DNA of 64,000 nucleotides, taken from contig NZ_QKLU01000004.1 of the NCBI RefSeq assembly GCF_003208655.1, forward strand, positions 62,001 to 126,000, given 5' to 3'. Within the stretch, counting starts at the first letter, position 1; every line of letters starts with the position of its first letter. The translations under genes were made by a program, and so were the position numbers. This DNA is from Pedobacter nutrimenti. Its GTDB lineage: Bacteria; Bacteroidota; Bacteroidia; Sphingobacteriales; Sphingobacteriaceae. Below, piece after piece: positions 53,347-63,084 of the stretch. The notes under the pieces were generated by a model that was given only the letters and a program-made list of their open reading frames with translations, had not been told where the DNA came from and ran no database searches.

Positions 53347-56300
53347 ATGCTTCAAAAAATTATAAAAAGACCTGTACTTGCTACGGTGATCTCCATCCTG
53401 CTGGTTTTGCTGGGGATTGTCGGGCTGACCCGTCTGCCCATTACCCAATTTCCGGAAATTGCCCCGACAACGGTCAGCGTATCGGGTGTTTATCCCGGAG
53501 GAAACAGTGAGGCGGTGATCCGCTCGGTCATTACCCCCCTGGAAGAATCCATTAATGGGGTTGAAAACATGGACTATATGAAGTCCACAGCCAGTAACGA
53601 TGGTTCATTCGCCATTACCATAGTTTTTAAACAGGGAACAGATCCTGATCAGGCTTCTGTAAATGTTCAGAACCGGGTGGCCCAGATCAACAGCCAGTTG
53701 CCATCGGAGGTATTACAGGCAGGGATCAGTACCTCCAAACAGCAAAACAGTACCGTCATGTACCTGAACGTTTACAGTGAGGACAACCAGAAATACGACG
53801 AGACTTTTCTGCAAAACTATGTAAAGATCAACCTGGTACCCGAAATAAAAAGGATCCAGGGTGTTGGAAATGTGCAGCTTTTTGGCTCCAAAGATTATTC
53901 CATGCGGGTATGGCTGGACCCACAAAAAATGAACGCCAATAACCTGAGCCCGCGTGACATTACGGCCGCTATTGCCGATCAGAGTCTGGAAACCGCTCCC
54001 GGAAAATTCGGCGACGAATCTGACGCCGCTATTGTTTACGTGGTTAAATATAAAGGAAAACTCAACCTGCCCCAACAATATGAAAATATCGTCGTCAAAT
54101 CCGGCGCAGATGGTTCCACACTGCGCCTGAAGGATGTGGCGCGGATTGAATTCGGATCGGCCAGCTACAGCAGTGATACCAAGGCCAATGGCAAAGATGC
54201 AGTGACCCTGGGCATCCTGCAATCGAGTGGTTCCAATGCCAATGAAATTGAAATTGCAGTTAGAGAATCCCTGAAAAAAGCAGAAAAATTATTTCCAAAA
54301 GGAATTAAATACGACATCATACAAAGTACCAAAGAGCGCCTGGACGAGTCCATTACCCAGGTAAAGGAAACCCTTTTTGAAGCCTTTATCCTGGTATTCA
54401 TTGTCGTTTTTATTTTCCTTCAGGATTTCAGGTCTACACTCATCCCCGCCATTGCCGTTCCCGTGGCCATTATTGGTACCTTCTTTTTTCTCCAGCTCAT
54501 TGGTTTTACCATTAACGTACTGACCTTATTTGCCCTGGTGCTGGCCATTGGAATTGTGGTCGATGATGCCATTGTAGTGGTTGAAGCTGTTCACAGCAAA
54601 ATGGAAGGCTCCCACCTAAGTGCCAGGGAGGCGACCTATTCGGCTATGTCCGAGATCACAGGTGCCATTGTATCCATTACATTGGTGATGTCTGCCGTGT
54701 TTTTCCCGGTTGGATTTATGCAGGGTTCTTCCGGTGTATTTTATCAGCAATTCGCCTTTACACTGGCCATTGCCATCCTGATCTCTGCAGTGAATGCCCT
54801 TACTCTGAGCCCGGCATTATGCGCGCTGTTTCTCAAGAACGACCATGCAGATAAAGCTACCGGCAGAAAAGGGTTCTCCAAGCGTTTCTTTACTGCTTTT
54901 AATATTGGTTTTGAGAAAATGACCGATAAATATGTTGGAAGCATCCGGAAACTGATCAGATTCAAATGGATAAGTGTGGCAGGACTTGCGCTGGTTGCCG
55001 CCATTGCCTTTTGGTTTATGACGACCGCACCAAAAGAATTTGTACCGATGGAAGATGATAATTTCATGATCTACTCTTTGTCCATGCCATCAGGTACGGG
55101 TTTAAAAAGGACGACAGAATTTATCCACAGGGCAGATTCTGCCATCCGTAAATCCGAAGCCATCGAAAGCATCACCAGTATTTCGGGTTACAACATCCTG
55201 AGCAACTCGGCAAGTCCGGCCTATGGCCTTGGGTTTATTAAACTCAAATCCCCTAAAAAAAGGGGTGCCATACAAAATATAGACGAGGTACAGGCCCAGG
55301 TGAACCAGAACCTTTCGGGATTAAAAGAAGGTACCATCAGCACTTTCCGTTTCCCGCCTGTTCAGGGTTATGGCAGTGTGGGCGGTACAGAACTTATTTT
55401 ACAGGACCGGACCGGCGGGAGCCTAGAAAAGTTCAGCCAGGTGGCCAATAAAATTATCGGAGAGTTGTTTCAACAACCGGGTATTGCCGTTGCCTTTACC
55501 ATGTTTAAGGCCGATTATCCGCAATTTGAACTTGAAGTTAACGAGGCCAAGGCCAAGCAACTGGGCGTGAGCATTAGTGAACTGCTTAATACCGTTCAGA
55601 TTTATTATGGGGGTACCCAGGCCGCAGACTTTAACCGTTTCGGAAAATACTATCGTGTAAATGTTAAGGCCGACGGAATTTTCAGAACGGACCCCGAGTC
55701 GCTTTCATTGGTCTTTGTTAAAAACGGACAGGGTAAAATGGTACCGGTGAATGAACTGGTGGCCATCAAAAAAGTATACGGACCAGAATCAGTGGACCGT
55801 TATAACCTTTTCAATTCCATTACCATTAACATTGCCAATAAGCCTGGCTTTAGTAACGGACAGGTGATGGACGGCATAGAAAAATTACTCGACAAGAAAC
55901 TGCCTACCGGTTACAGCTACGAATGGAGCGGTTTATCCAGGGAAGAAAAATCTTCGGGAAAACAAACTGTATTTATCTTTGGGCTGAGCTTGTTGTTCGT
56001 GTACTTTCTGCTTGCGGCACAATACGAAAGTTACCTCTTGCCTTTTGCCGTAATGCTTTCCATTCCAACTGGTTTACTAGGTGTCTTTCTGGCCATTAAA
56101 TTCGCGGGCATCAACAACAACATTTACGTACAGATCGGTTTGATTATGCTCATCGGTTTGCTGGCCAAAAACGCCATTCTGATCATAGAGTTTGCCCTTC
56201 AGCGCCGTAAAGAAGGCATGCCGTTGGTTGATGCAGCAGTTGAAGGAGCAAAACAACGTTTAAGGCCTATTCTGATGACCTCTCTGGCTTTTGTAGCCGG

Positions 56301-56487
56301 AATGATCCCACTGATGCTTGCAGGCGGTGGAAGTGCAATGGGTAACCGTTCCATCAGTACCGGTGCAGCCGGGGGAATGCTTTCGGGCGTTATACTTGGG
56401 GTATTTATCATCCCGGTATTGTTTGTCATTTTCCAGTACCTGCAGGAAAAAATAACCGGAAAACCAGAACCGGATTCAGAAAATTAA
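53347..56487 (+). CDS. RND multidrug efflux permease, HAE1 type
   Basis: The 1046-residue pump has 12 expected membrane helices. Proton-relay acids lie in IVVDDAIVVVEAV (about 405-417), with a conserved GLLAKNAILIIEFA (about 937-950) in the second half and the LRPILMTSLAFVAGMIPL motif. It is AcrB-like, exporting hydrophobic compounds by proton exchange. Residue length and two large periplasmic loops match the HAE1 class; heavy-metal RND pumps have a different helix 4 motif. Middle gene of the operon. Confidence 0.94.
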   Translation: MLQKIIKRPVLATVISILLVLLGIVGLTRLPITQFPEIAPTTVSVSGVYPGGNSEAVIRSVITPLEESINGVENMDYMKSTASNDGSFAITIVFKQGTDPDQASVNVQNRVAQINSQLPSEVLQAGISTSKQQNSTVMYLNVYSEDNQKYDETFLQNYVKINLVPEIKRIQGVGNVQLFGSKDYSMRVWLDPQKMNANNLSPRDITAAIADQSLETAPGKFGDESDAAIVYVVKYKGKLNLPQQYENIVVKSGADGSTLRLKDVARIEFGSASYSSDTKANGKDAVTLGILQSSGSNANEIEIAVRESLKKAEKLFPKGIKYDIIQSTKERLDESITQVKETLFEAFILVFIVVFIFLQDFRSTLIPAIAVPVAIIGTFFFLQLIGFTINVLTLFALVLAIGIVVDDAIVVVEAVHSKMEGSHLSAREATYSAMSEITGAIVSITLVMSAVFFPVGFMQGSSGVFYQQFAFTLAIAILISAVNALTLSPALCALFLKNDHADKATGRKGFSKRFFTAFNIGFEKMTDKYVGSIRKLIRFKWISVAGLALVAAIAFWFMTTAPKEFVPMEDDNFMIYSLSMPSGTGLKRTTEFIHRADSAIRKSEAIESITSISGYNILSNSASPAYGLGFIKLKSPKKRGAIQNIDEVQAQVNQNLSGLKEGTISTFRFPPVQGYGSVGGTELILQDRTGGSLEKFSQVANKIIGELFQQPGIAVAFTMFKADYPQFELEVNEAKAKQLGVSISELLNTVQIYYGGTQAADFNRFGKYYRVNVKADGIFRTDPESLSLVFVKNGQGKMVPVNELVAIKKVYGPESVDRYNLFNSITINIANKPGFSNGQVMDGIEKLLDKKLPTGYSYEWSGLSREEKSSGKQTVFIFGLSLLFVYFLLAAQYESYLLPFAVMLSIPTGLLGVFLAIKFAGINNNIYVQIGLIMLIGLLAKNAILIIEFALQRRKEGMPLVDAAVEGAKQRLRPILMTSLAFVAGMIPLMLAGGGSAMGNRSISTGAAGGMLSGVILGVFIIPVLFVIFQYLQEKITGKPEPDSEN

Positions 56488-56497
56488 ATACAAAAAG

Positions 56498-57910
56498 ATG
56501 AAGTCAATTCATAAACTATATATCGTTCCACTTGCCTTAAGCCTTTTGGTTTCCTGTAAAATAGGCAAGAATTATACAAGACCTGCCACCACCCTTCCGG
56601 AAAATTACCGGAACGGGGCGGCTGCAGACAGCAGCAGTATGGCCAGCCTGTCGGCAAAAGAATTTTTTAATGATCCGGCACTCCAAAGTCTGATTGACAG
56701 TGCCAGGATAAAAAACTTTGACCTTTTGATTGCCTTTAAAAATATTGAGGCCGCAGGACAAACGTTAAAACAGGCCAAGGTCAACTTTTTACCAGACCTA
56801 AGTGCCGGCGTACAGGCCAACCGAAACAGGCCTTCTAACAATAGTCTGAACGGAATTTCAACCAGTCAGTTCCTGGGCTCCAAATCGGTAGACGACTACA
56901 ATGCCAGTCTGAACCTGTCCTGGGAAATTGATATTTGGGGCAAACTGAGAAGATTAAAAGGCCAGGCCTTTGCAGAATACCTGCAAAGTACCGAAGCGGC
57001 GAAAGTAATCCGTACCCAACTGAGTTCCAGTATCGCCCAGGGTTATTACAACTTGCTGATGCTGGATGCGCAGTTGAAAATTGCTAAAAAAACCCTGGCC
57101 CTTAACGACAGCACCCTGAACATCATCCGCTTGCAATGGGATGCGGGACAGGTTACTGCCCTTGGGGTACAACAGGCAGAAGCCCAAAAACAGGCCTCCC
57201 AACTATTGGTCCCACAAATTGAGCAAGGCATTACAGTTCAGGAAAATGCCCTGAGCCTGCTCTGCGGAACCCTTCCGGCAAATATTCAACGCAGTAAAGA
57301 CATTAATGAGGTCCGTTTTACTTCCATGCCCGCTACAGGTTATCCCGTTGCATTGCTCCAGAATCGCCCAGATGTAAGGGCCAGTGAATATGCTTTACGG
57401 GCCGCCAATGAAAAAACAGGCGCTGCACAGGCCAGCATGTACCCAAGTTTAACTTTAACAGCAACCGGGGGACTAAATTCCTTTAAATCCAGCAACTGGT
57501 TTAACATTCCGGGTTCTTTATTTGGAACCGTTGCCGGAGGCCTGGCCCAACCCATATTTAACAGAAGACAGTTAAAAACACAATATGAACTGGCGAAAAT
57601 AGAAAGGGAAAAATCGGTGCTGCAGTTCAGGCAATCCGTGCTGACAGCAGTGACTGAAGTTTCGGATGCCCTGATCAAAACACAAAAACTTAAGGAACAG
57701 GTCAATATTGCCCAGAGTAGGGTAAAAACCCTTAGGTTGGCCATCCGCAACGCCGGGCAGCTGTACAGCAGCGGCATGGCGACCTATCTGGAGGTCATTA
57801 CTGCGCAAGGGAACCTGCTGCAAAGTGAACTGGAACTGGCAGACCTGCAACGTCAGGAACTCTTTGCTTCAGTTGACCTGTACAAAGCACTTGGAGGAGG
57901 TAATTTGTAA
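56498..57910 (+). CDS. TolC-family outer-membrane efflux lipoprotein (NodT-like)
   Basis: The 470-residue protein has a lipoprotein signal (LALSLLVSCKIGKNYTRP, Cys at about 20) and the two repeated helical hairpins of outer-membrane factors, with NLSWEIDIWGKLRRLKG and GGLAQPIFNRRQLKTQYEL as characteristic segments. It forms the outer-membrane exit duct of the pump. It follows the permease by 10 bp and ends the operon. A branched palindromic element lies downstream, before the convergent glgB. Confidence 0.92.
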   Translation: MKSIHKLYIVPLALSLLVSCKIGKNYTRPATTLPENYRNGAAADSSSMASLSAKEFFNDPALQSLIDSARIKNFDLLIAFKNIEAAGQTLKQAKVNFLPDLSAGVQANRNRPSNNSLNGISTSQFLGSKSVDDYNASLNLSWEIDIWGKLRRLKGQAFAEYLQSTEAAKVIRTQLSSSIAQGYYNLLMLDAQLKIAKKTLALNDSTLNIIRLQWDAGQVTALGVQQAEAQKQASQLLVPQIEQGITVQENALSLLCGTLPANIQRSKDINEVRFTSMPATGYPVALLQNRPDVRASEYALRAANEKTGAAQASMYPSLTLTATGGLNSFKSSNWFNIPGSLFGTVAGGLAQPIFNRRQLKTQYELAKIEREKSVLQFRQSVLTAVTEVSDALIKTQKLKEQVNIAQSRVKTLRLAIRNAGQLYSSGMATYLEVITAQGNLLQSELELADLQRQELFASVDLYKALGGGNL

Positions 57911-58023
57911 AAAAGCTGTTTAAGATGAAAGCCATAATTTAGACCGCATTAAGTATCCTGGCAAAATGCCCGATAACAAGCCAGATCATACACCACACAC
58001 GGAGACTATTTCCGTACTAAATT

Positions 58024-58120
58024 TTTAGCCAAATACGGATAGAGCTGTACAGGGACCCAGCTGCTCCGCAGGAGCCTGATCAGGGGCCAGCCCCGGAATA
58101 GCTCTATCCGATTTGGCAAA
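58024..58120. repeat. Branched palindromic element between the efflux operon and glgB
   Basis: An 18-bp outer stem pairs 58028-58046 with 58100-58117, with one bulged A, and is extended by TTT/AAA after a further bulge. Inside are two more hairpins: GCTCC-GCA-GGAGC and GGGG-CCAG-CCCC. The whole folds like a cloverleaf. No T-run follows in either direction, so a simple terminator is unlikely. It resembles REP-like elements or a structured RNA. No second copy is visible in this window. Confidence 0.6.
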
Positions 58121-58146
58121 CTTAATTCCTAGAATTCACCATGAAA

Positions 58147-60093
58147 TTACTTAACTGATTTCAGTACAACCGATCCCAGGGGTGGCAAGTCCATGATCAT
58201 AGAATATTCCCTATAATGACAAGTTTCCTGTTGCGGCAAATACAAACCGTTGTTCACTTTGCCACTGCCAAATAACGCCAAAGCATCACTGTTAAAAATT
58301 TCTTTCCATTTGGCTTTAAAAGGCAAACCGATCCTGTAATTTTCACGCAGTACAGGTGTCAGGTTTAAAACCACCACAAGGGTATCTTTTGCTTTGGGCC
58401 CCTTACGGATATACACATAAACAGACTGCAGCTGGTCATCTGCATTGATCCATTCGAAACTATCGTAAGAATAATTATTTGCATACAAAGCAGGCTCAGT
58501 CCGGTACAAATGATTTAAAGCCCTTACCGTATCCTGCATGCCTTTATGAGAATCGTATTGCAACAGGTGCCAGTCCAGGGATTTGGTAAAATTCCATTCA
58601 CTGTTCTGGGCAATTTCGTTCCCCATAAACAGCAGTTTACTTCCTGGTTGGGTAAACATATAAGTATAAAGAGAACGCAGGTTTGCAAATTTCTGCCACT
58701 CATCCCCAGGCATTTTATAAATCATAGAAGATTTACCATGCACCACCTCATCATGGGAAAAAGGCATCATAAACTTTTCAGAAAAAGCATAAGTAATGCT
58801 AAAGGTCAGCTGATGGTGGTGATACTTTCTATTGAGCGGATCGTTTTTAAAATACTTCAGGGTATCATTCATCCAGCCCATCATCCACTTTAAGCCAAAT
58901 CCCAAACCACCTTCTGCCACCGGGTGCGTCACACCAGGGAAAGTACTGCTTTCTTCGGCAATGGTCTGCACCCCCTTATAATTGGTATAAACCGCCTCGT
59001 TTAAATCCTTTAAAAAGGTTATGGCCCCCAGGTTATCACTTCCTCCATACTGATTGGTCCCTGCCTCTTCCTCTTTTCTGGAAAAGTCAAAATAAAGCAT
59101 GGAAGCGACCGCATCCACCCGCAAACCATCTGCATGATAAAGCTCCAGCCAGAACAGGGCATTACTGATCAGAAAAGACCTGACTTCCCCCCGGTCGTAA
59201 TTAAAAATATAAGATTTCCAGTCCGGATGAAAACCTTTTCTCATGTCTGCATGCTCGTACAAATGACTTCCGTCAAATTCATACAAACCATGGGCATCGC
59301 CAGGAAAATGAGAAGGTACCCAATCCAGGATCACCGCAATATTGTTTTTATGCAATTGTTCAATCAGGTACATCAGCTCCTGGGGAGTACCATGTCTTGA
59401 GCTCGCTGCAAAATAACCTGTAATCTGATATCCCCAGGAAGGAAAATAAGGATACTCCATGACCGGCATGAACTCTACATGTGTAAAACCCATGTCCATC
59501 ACATAAGGAACCAGGGCATCGGCAATTTCTTTATAAGTCAATACCCTTTCTGGTTCTGCGGGGTCCCTTCGCCAGGAGCCCAGGTGCAGTTCATAAACCG
59601 ATATGGGCTGATCAAGTGCATTGGATTTGGGCCTTTTGTTCAGCCAGGTTTTGTCCTTCCAGGAATAATTTGTGTCCCAGATGATAGAAGCTGTATGGGG
59701 AGGGTGTTCCCATTTTCTGGCAAAAGGGTCTCCCCTTTCGAGGTCCCGGCCATCGGTAGCCTTTATGGCATATTTATAAACCTCTCCCTGTCCAAGACCT
59801 GGAATGAAGCCTTCCCAAATCCCCGAACTGTCCAGCTTGCGGTACAAATGATGTGCGGTTTTATTCCAGCCGTTAAAATTCCCAACCACCGACACAGAAA
59901 GGGCATTAGGTGCCCAAACGGCGAAAAAGGTACCTTCCACCTCATCCACCCGGATCAGATGTGCTCCAAGTTTTTCGTACAAACGAAAGTGTTTTCCCAT
60001 TAAAAAAAGGGAAGTATCAAAATCAGTAAACAGACTATAGATCCAAACAGCGGAATTTTGCTTTTCAGAAACACTTTTGTTTGGCACTTTCAT
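58147..60093 (-). CDS. glgB: 1,4-alpha-glucan branching enzyme
   Basis: The 648-residue GH13 enzyme has an N-terminal early-set domain (FFAVWAPNALSVSVVGNFNGW, given as about 57-76). Its TIM barrel has the nucleophile Asp327 in LRVDAV, acid/base Glu380 in IAEES and transition-state Asp448 in FSHDEV. It creates alpha-1,6 branches in glycogen. The start at 60093 keeps the conserved YSLFTDFD segment. It lies 33 bp downstream of the GH31 gene on the same strand. No glgA or glgC is present in the window. Confidence 0.93.
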   Translation of the reverse strand: MKVPNKSVSEKQNSAVWIYSLFTDFDTSLFLMGKHFRLYEKLGAHLIRVDEVEGTFFAVWAPNALSVSVVGNFNGWNKTAHHLYRKLDSSGIWEGFIPGLGQGEVYKYAIKATDGRDLERGDPFARKWEHPPHTASIIWDTNYSWKDKTWLNKRPKSNALDQPISVYELHLGSWRRDPAEPERVLTYKEIADALVPYVMDMGFTHVEFMPVMEYPYFPSWGYQITGYFAASSRHGTPQELMYLIEQLHKNNIAVILDWVPSHFPGDAHGLYEFDGSHLYEHADMRKGFHPDWKSYIFNYDRGEVRSFLISNALFWLELYHADGLRVDAVASMLYFDFSRKEEEAGTNQYGGSDNLGAITFLKDLNEAVYTNYKGVQTIAEESSTFPGVTHPVAEGGLGFGLKWMMGWMNDTLKYFKNDPLNRKYHHHQLTFSITYAFSEKFMMPFSHDEVVHGKSSMIYKMPGDEWQKFANLRSLYTYMFTQPGSKLLFMGNEIAQNSEWNFTKSLDWHLLQYDSHKGMQDTVRALNHLYRTEPALYANNYSYDSFEWINADDQLQSVYVYIRKGPKAKDTLVVVLNLTPVLRENYRIGLPFKAKWKEIFNSDALALFGSGKVNNGLYLPQQETCHYREYSMIMDLPPLGSVVLKSVK

Positions 60094-60126
60094 GGTACAG
60101 GGTTTAAACGGGTTTCATTAATCTGG

Positions 60127-62598
60127 TTAAATTCCGGATATCCGGATGTCCGCAAAATTCTTATTGGATTTAAAACGCAGATTGCCCTGCAGGTCCATAT
60201 GAAATTCACTCAGCTCCTGCTCATCTACCGTGATTTTTTTAACGGTAAACGGAAGACCTGTAATGTTATAACAATACCATTCGTAATTTGGTGTGTACAA
60301 TCCATCAATAGTTTGTTCAATCAGCAAAGATTTTTCATCTCCCCTTACCCTGAACTTCTTTTCTGAATAGATGTCCTGCTCATAGGCAAAGGTATCCCCG
60401 TGGTCTTCAAAAAAGAATGAATTCACTTCATAATCTGCATAATAGATATTCAGCAGCACTTCTTCCACATTTTTCTCTCCAACATACTGCATCACCGGGT
60501 ATTCGGGAATCACCGAACCTGCCCGCACAAAAAGCGGCATGATCTCAATAGAAGCCTGTACATGATGTTCTTTTTCACCCTCCAGAAGCTCCTGCGTCCA
60601 GAAATTATACCACTTGCCCTTTGGAAGATATACAATACGGGAAATCGCGCCCTGTTCCAATACCGGACAAACCATAATCTTATCACCAAAAGTAAATTCA
60701 TCCTCCCGGTAATGGTTGCTTACTTTGTCTTGTTCCAGCATCACCATTGGACGCAGAATTGGAAAACCATAACGGTGATGTTCCCAGAAAACCGAATAAA
60801 TATAAGGCATTAATCTGTAGCGCAACTCTATAAATTTACGGTTGATGCTTGTAAAAGGCTCACCAAAACTCCAGGGCTCCCGTTCCGCGGTATCTCCTGC
60901 GGAATGCGCACGCATAAAAGGAGAAAAAGTACCCATTTGTATCCAGCGGGTGAACAATTCCCCATCGGGCTCACCGCTGAAACCACCAATATCTGTTCCA
61001 CAGAAAGGCACACCCGAAACCGACATCCGCTGGCACTGGATATTTCCAATCCTCAGGTGTTCCCAGGTCGCTACATTGTCTCCAGTCCAGACACAGCCGT
61101 AACGTTGCATACCTGCATAGCCGGCCCGGGTAATGGTAAAGGGCCTTTTGTTGCGCATGAGTTTTTTCAAGCCGTCATAAGTAGAGCGGACCATCTGCAT
61201 ACCATAAATATTATGTGCCTTTCGGTGCGAACCCCGATAGCCATCAAAATTATGCCTGACATCATTTGGAAAAGTACCCGAACCAAATACCGCAGGTTCG
61301 TTCATATCATTCCAAACACCGGCCACACCGATATCGACCAGCTCCTTATACAATCCGCCCCACCATTCTCTCACCGTCGGATTGGTAAAATCCGGAAACT
61401 GGCACCTTCCCGGCCAGACGTGTCCTTCCATAAAATAATCGTCACTTCGCCGGCAGAAATAGTTGTTTTCTTTTCCTTCCTTAAAGACCCAGTAGTTGTC
61501 GTCCACTTTGATCCCCGGATCGATCATCACAACCGTTTTAAAACCAATATTGGACAATTCCTTGATCATGCGTTTGGGATCCGGAAAATATTTCTTGTTC
61601 CAGGTAAAGCAACGATAACCGTCCATATAATCAATGTCCAGATAAATCGCATCACAAGGAATGTTCCTGGAACGGAAACCTTCTGCAATTTCTTTCACCT
61701 TACTTTCCGGATAATAACTCCAGCGGCACTGGTGATAACCAATGGCCCATTTCGGAGGCATAGGGTGTGTACCTGTAAGGCTTTGGTAACGTTTAACCAC
61801 GTCCATTAAATGGGGTCCGTGGATATAATAATATTGTAATTCCCCTCCGTCTGCCCAGAAGCTGGTTTTATTCACATCTTCTTTCCCAAAATCAAAATAA
61901 GAACGGAAAGTATTGTCAAAAAAGATCCCATAAGCGCTCTGGTCATGGACACCGGTGTAAAAAGGAATGGTCCGGTACAAAGGGTCCTGGTCCCAGGCAA
62001 ATGAATAAGCATCTGTATTCCAGTTCTGGAAATGCCTTCCGCGCAGGTTCAGGTTACCGGACTTATCACCGAGTCCAAAAAAGTTTTCTTCGGGAAGACA
62101 GGTTTTTGTGGCATATACATAATAACCTCCAAACTCCACATTTTCTTCCCAGTGCATCGGCGCCTGGTCCTGGCTCATGACCATTTGTGACCGGTTCTCT
62201 ACAAAAGAAATATGAAAATCCTGCTTTCTGACCACACAGGTAATCGTATTGGTGGAGATGGTATATTTATCTTCAAATTCTTCCAGACAGAACGTAGTCA
62301 CTTTCTGATCCACGTTTTTTACTGCATAAGAAAACTCTTCCAGAAATACGCCATGCGGTGCGAGTCTTACACGCATAATTTCATCACTGACCACCCTGAT
62401 CTCCACTTTTGCATCCCCATCTGAAAAGAAAAATTTATTTCCCTCATTCAGCACCTTTGTCACTGCAGACAAATACTTTTTTACAATGGGTTTTAAAACC
62501 GTAACCGGATTGTTTAAATGCTGGATGGTCTGTTCAACGATCTCCTGAATATTTTCGTTATCTTTTATTTCTTTACCTTTTTCGTTTATTTCTTCCAT
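60127..62598 (-). CDS. GH31 family alpha-glucosidase-type enzyme
   Basis: The 823-residue protein has an N-terminal beta-sandwich, a (beta/alpha)8 core with the nucleophile Asp in VWNDMNEPAVFG, an acid/base Asp in CVWTGDNVATWEHL, and C-terminal beta domains. No signal peptide is visible, so it likely acts in the cytoplasm on alpha-glucosides or glycogen-derived glucans. Specificity within GH31 (alpha-glucosidase, alpha-xylosidase, transglycosylase) cannot be fixed from the sequence, but pairing with glgB favours glucose polymers. Confidence 0.9.
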   Translation of the reverse strand: MEEINEKGKEIKDNENIQEIVEQTIQHLNNPVTVLKPIVKKYLSAVTKVLNEGNKFFFSDGDAKVEIRVVSDEIMRVRLAPHGVFLEEFSYAVKNVDQKVTTFCLEEFEDKYTISTNTITCVVRKQDFHISFVENRSQMVMSQDQAPMHWEENVEFGGYYVYATKTCLPEENFFGLGDKSGNLNLRGRHFQNWNTDAYSFAWDQDPLYRTIPFYTGVHDQSAYGIFFDNTFRSYFDFGKEDVNKTSFWADGGELQYYYIHGPHLMDVVKRYQSLTGTHPMPPKWAIGYHQCRWSYYPESKVKEIAEGFRSRNIPCDAIYLDIDYMDGYRCFTWNKKYFPDPKRMIKELSNIGFKTVVMIDPGIKVDDNYWVFKEGKENNYFCRRSDDYFMEGHVWPGRCQFPDFTNPTVREWWGGLYKELVDIGVAGVWNDMNEPAVFGSGTFPNDVRHNFDGYRGSHRKAHNIYGMQMVRSTYDGLKKLMRNKRPFTITRAGYAGMQRYGCVWTGDNVATWEHLRIGNIQCQRMSVSGVPFCGTDIGGFSGEPDGELFTRWIQMGTFSPFMRAHSAGDTAEREPWSFGEPFTSINRKFIELRYRLMPYIYSVFWEHHRYGFPILRPMVMLEQDKVSNHYREDEFTFGDKIMVCPVLEQGAISRIVYLPKGKWYNFWTQELLEGEKEHHVQASIEIMPLFVRAGSVIPEYPVMQYVGEKNVEEVLLNIYYADYEVNSFFFEDHGDTFAYEQDIYSEKKFRVRGDEKSLLIEQTIDGLYTPNYEWYCYNITGLPFTVKKITVDEQELSEFHMDLQGNLRFKSNKNFADIRISGI

Positions 62599-62721
62599 GA
62601 AATTCCCTGTATAATAATGAGCTACCGAGATCGTGTATTTTATACATCTAAAGTGTTAATTTTTATATTAAAAGCAAAGGATAATCCGATTTAAAATAAA
62701 AGGATAAAGCAGCAGCACCGT

Positions 62722-62763
62722 TCAAAAAAGCAGAACGCCGCTTAAAAATTTTAAGCGGCGTTC
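62722..62763 (-). terminator. Strong intrinsic terminator after the GlsB-type gene
   Basis: GAACGCCGCTTAAAA (62733-62747) pairs perfectly with its complement (62749-62763) around a single A. The minus strand then reads TGCTTTTTT. Confidence 0.85.
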
Positions 62764-62786
62764 CGTATGTTATAAACAAGCAACCC

Positions 62787-63032
62787 TCAGGCATTGCCCC
62801 TGATCAGTCTGGAGATCCAGACCAACAGTACAGCGCCCAGGAAGGCTGTAATGAGGTAACCGATACTACCGCCCAGATTGATGTGCAACCAGCCAAGAAT
62901 GGATCCGCCGACCCAACCTCCAACCAGTCCAAGTATCACATCAACAATAAAACCATAGCCATCTCCTTTCATTACTTTTCCGGCAAGCCAACCAGCAATG
63001 CCGCCCAATAAAATCTGAATTAATAAGTGCAT
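62787..63032 (-). CDS. GlsB/YeaQ/YmgE family stress-associated membrane protein
   Basis: The 81-residue protein has three hydrophobic segments with glycine-rich loops (LLGGIAGWLAGKVMKGDGYG at the start, then LGLVGGWVGGSILGWLHI), the transglycosylase-associated family pattern. Such proteins are small inner-membrane proteins linked to stress; their role is unclear. It is monocistronic, with a strong terminator downstream. Confidence 0.85.
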   Translation of the reverse strand: MHLLIQILLGGIAGWLAGKVMKGDGYGFIVDVILGLVGGWVGGSILGWLHINLGGSIGYLITAFLGAVLLVWISRLIRGNA

Positions 63033-63084
63033 AGTCTTTTTATTTAAATATAATAAAAAATTTACTCAACTCATTCACAATAAT

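Noticed and set aside
58024..58120. Palindromic element as a plain intrinsic terminator or integron attC site
   Set aside because: No T-run on either side, and the attC core ends (RYYYAAC/GTTRRRY) are not both present. No integrase is nearby.
60904..61809. 301-codon open frame on the plus strand
   Set aside because: It lies entirely antisense to the GH31 gene, has no recognisable domain and its composition is that of a shadow frame.
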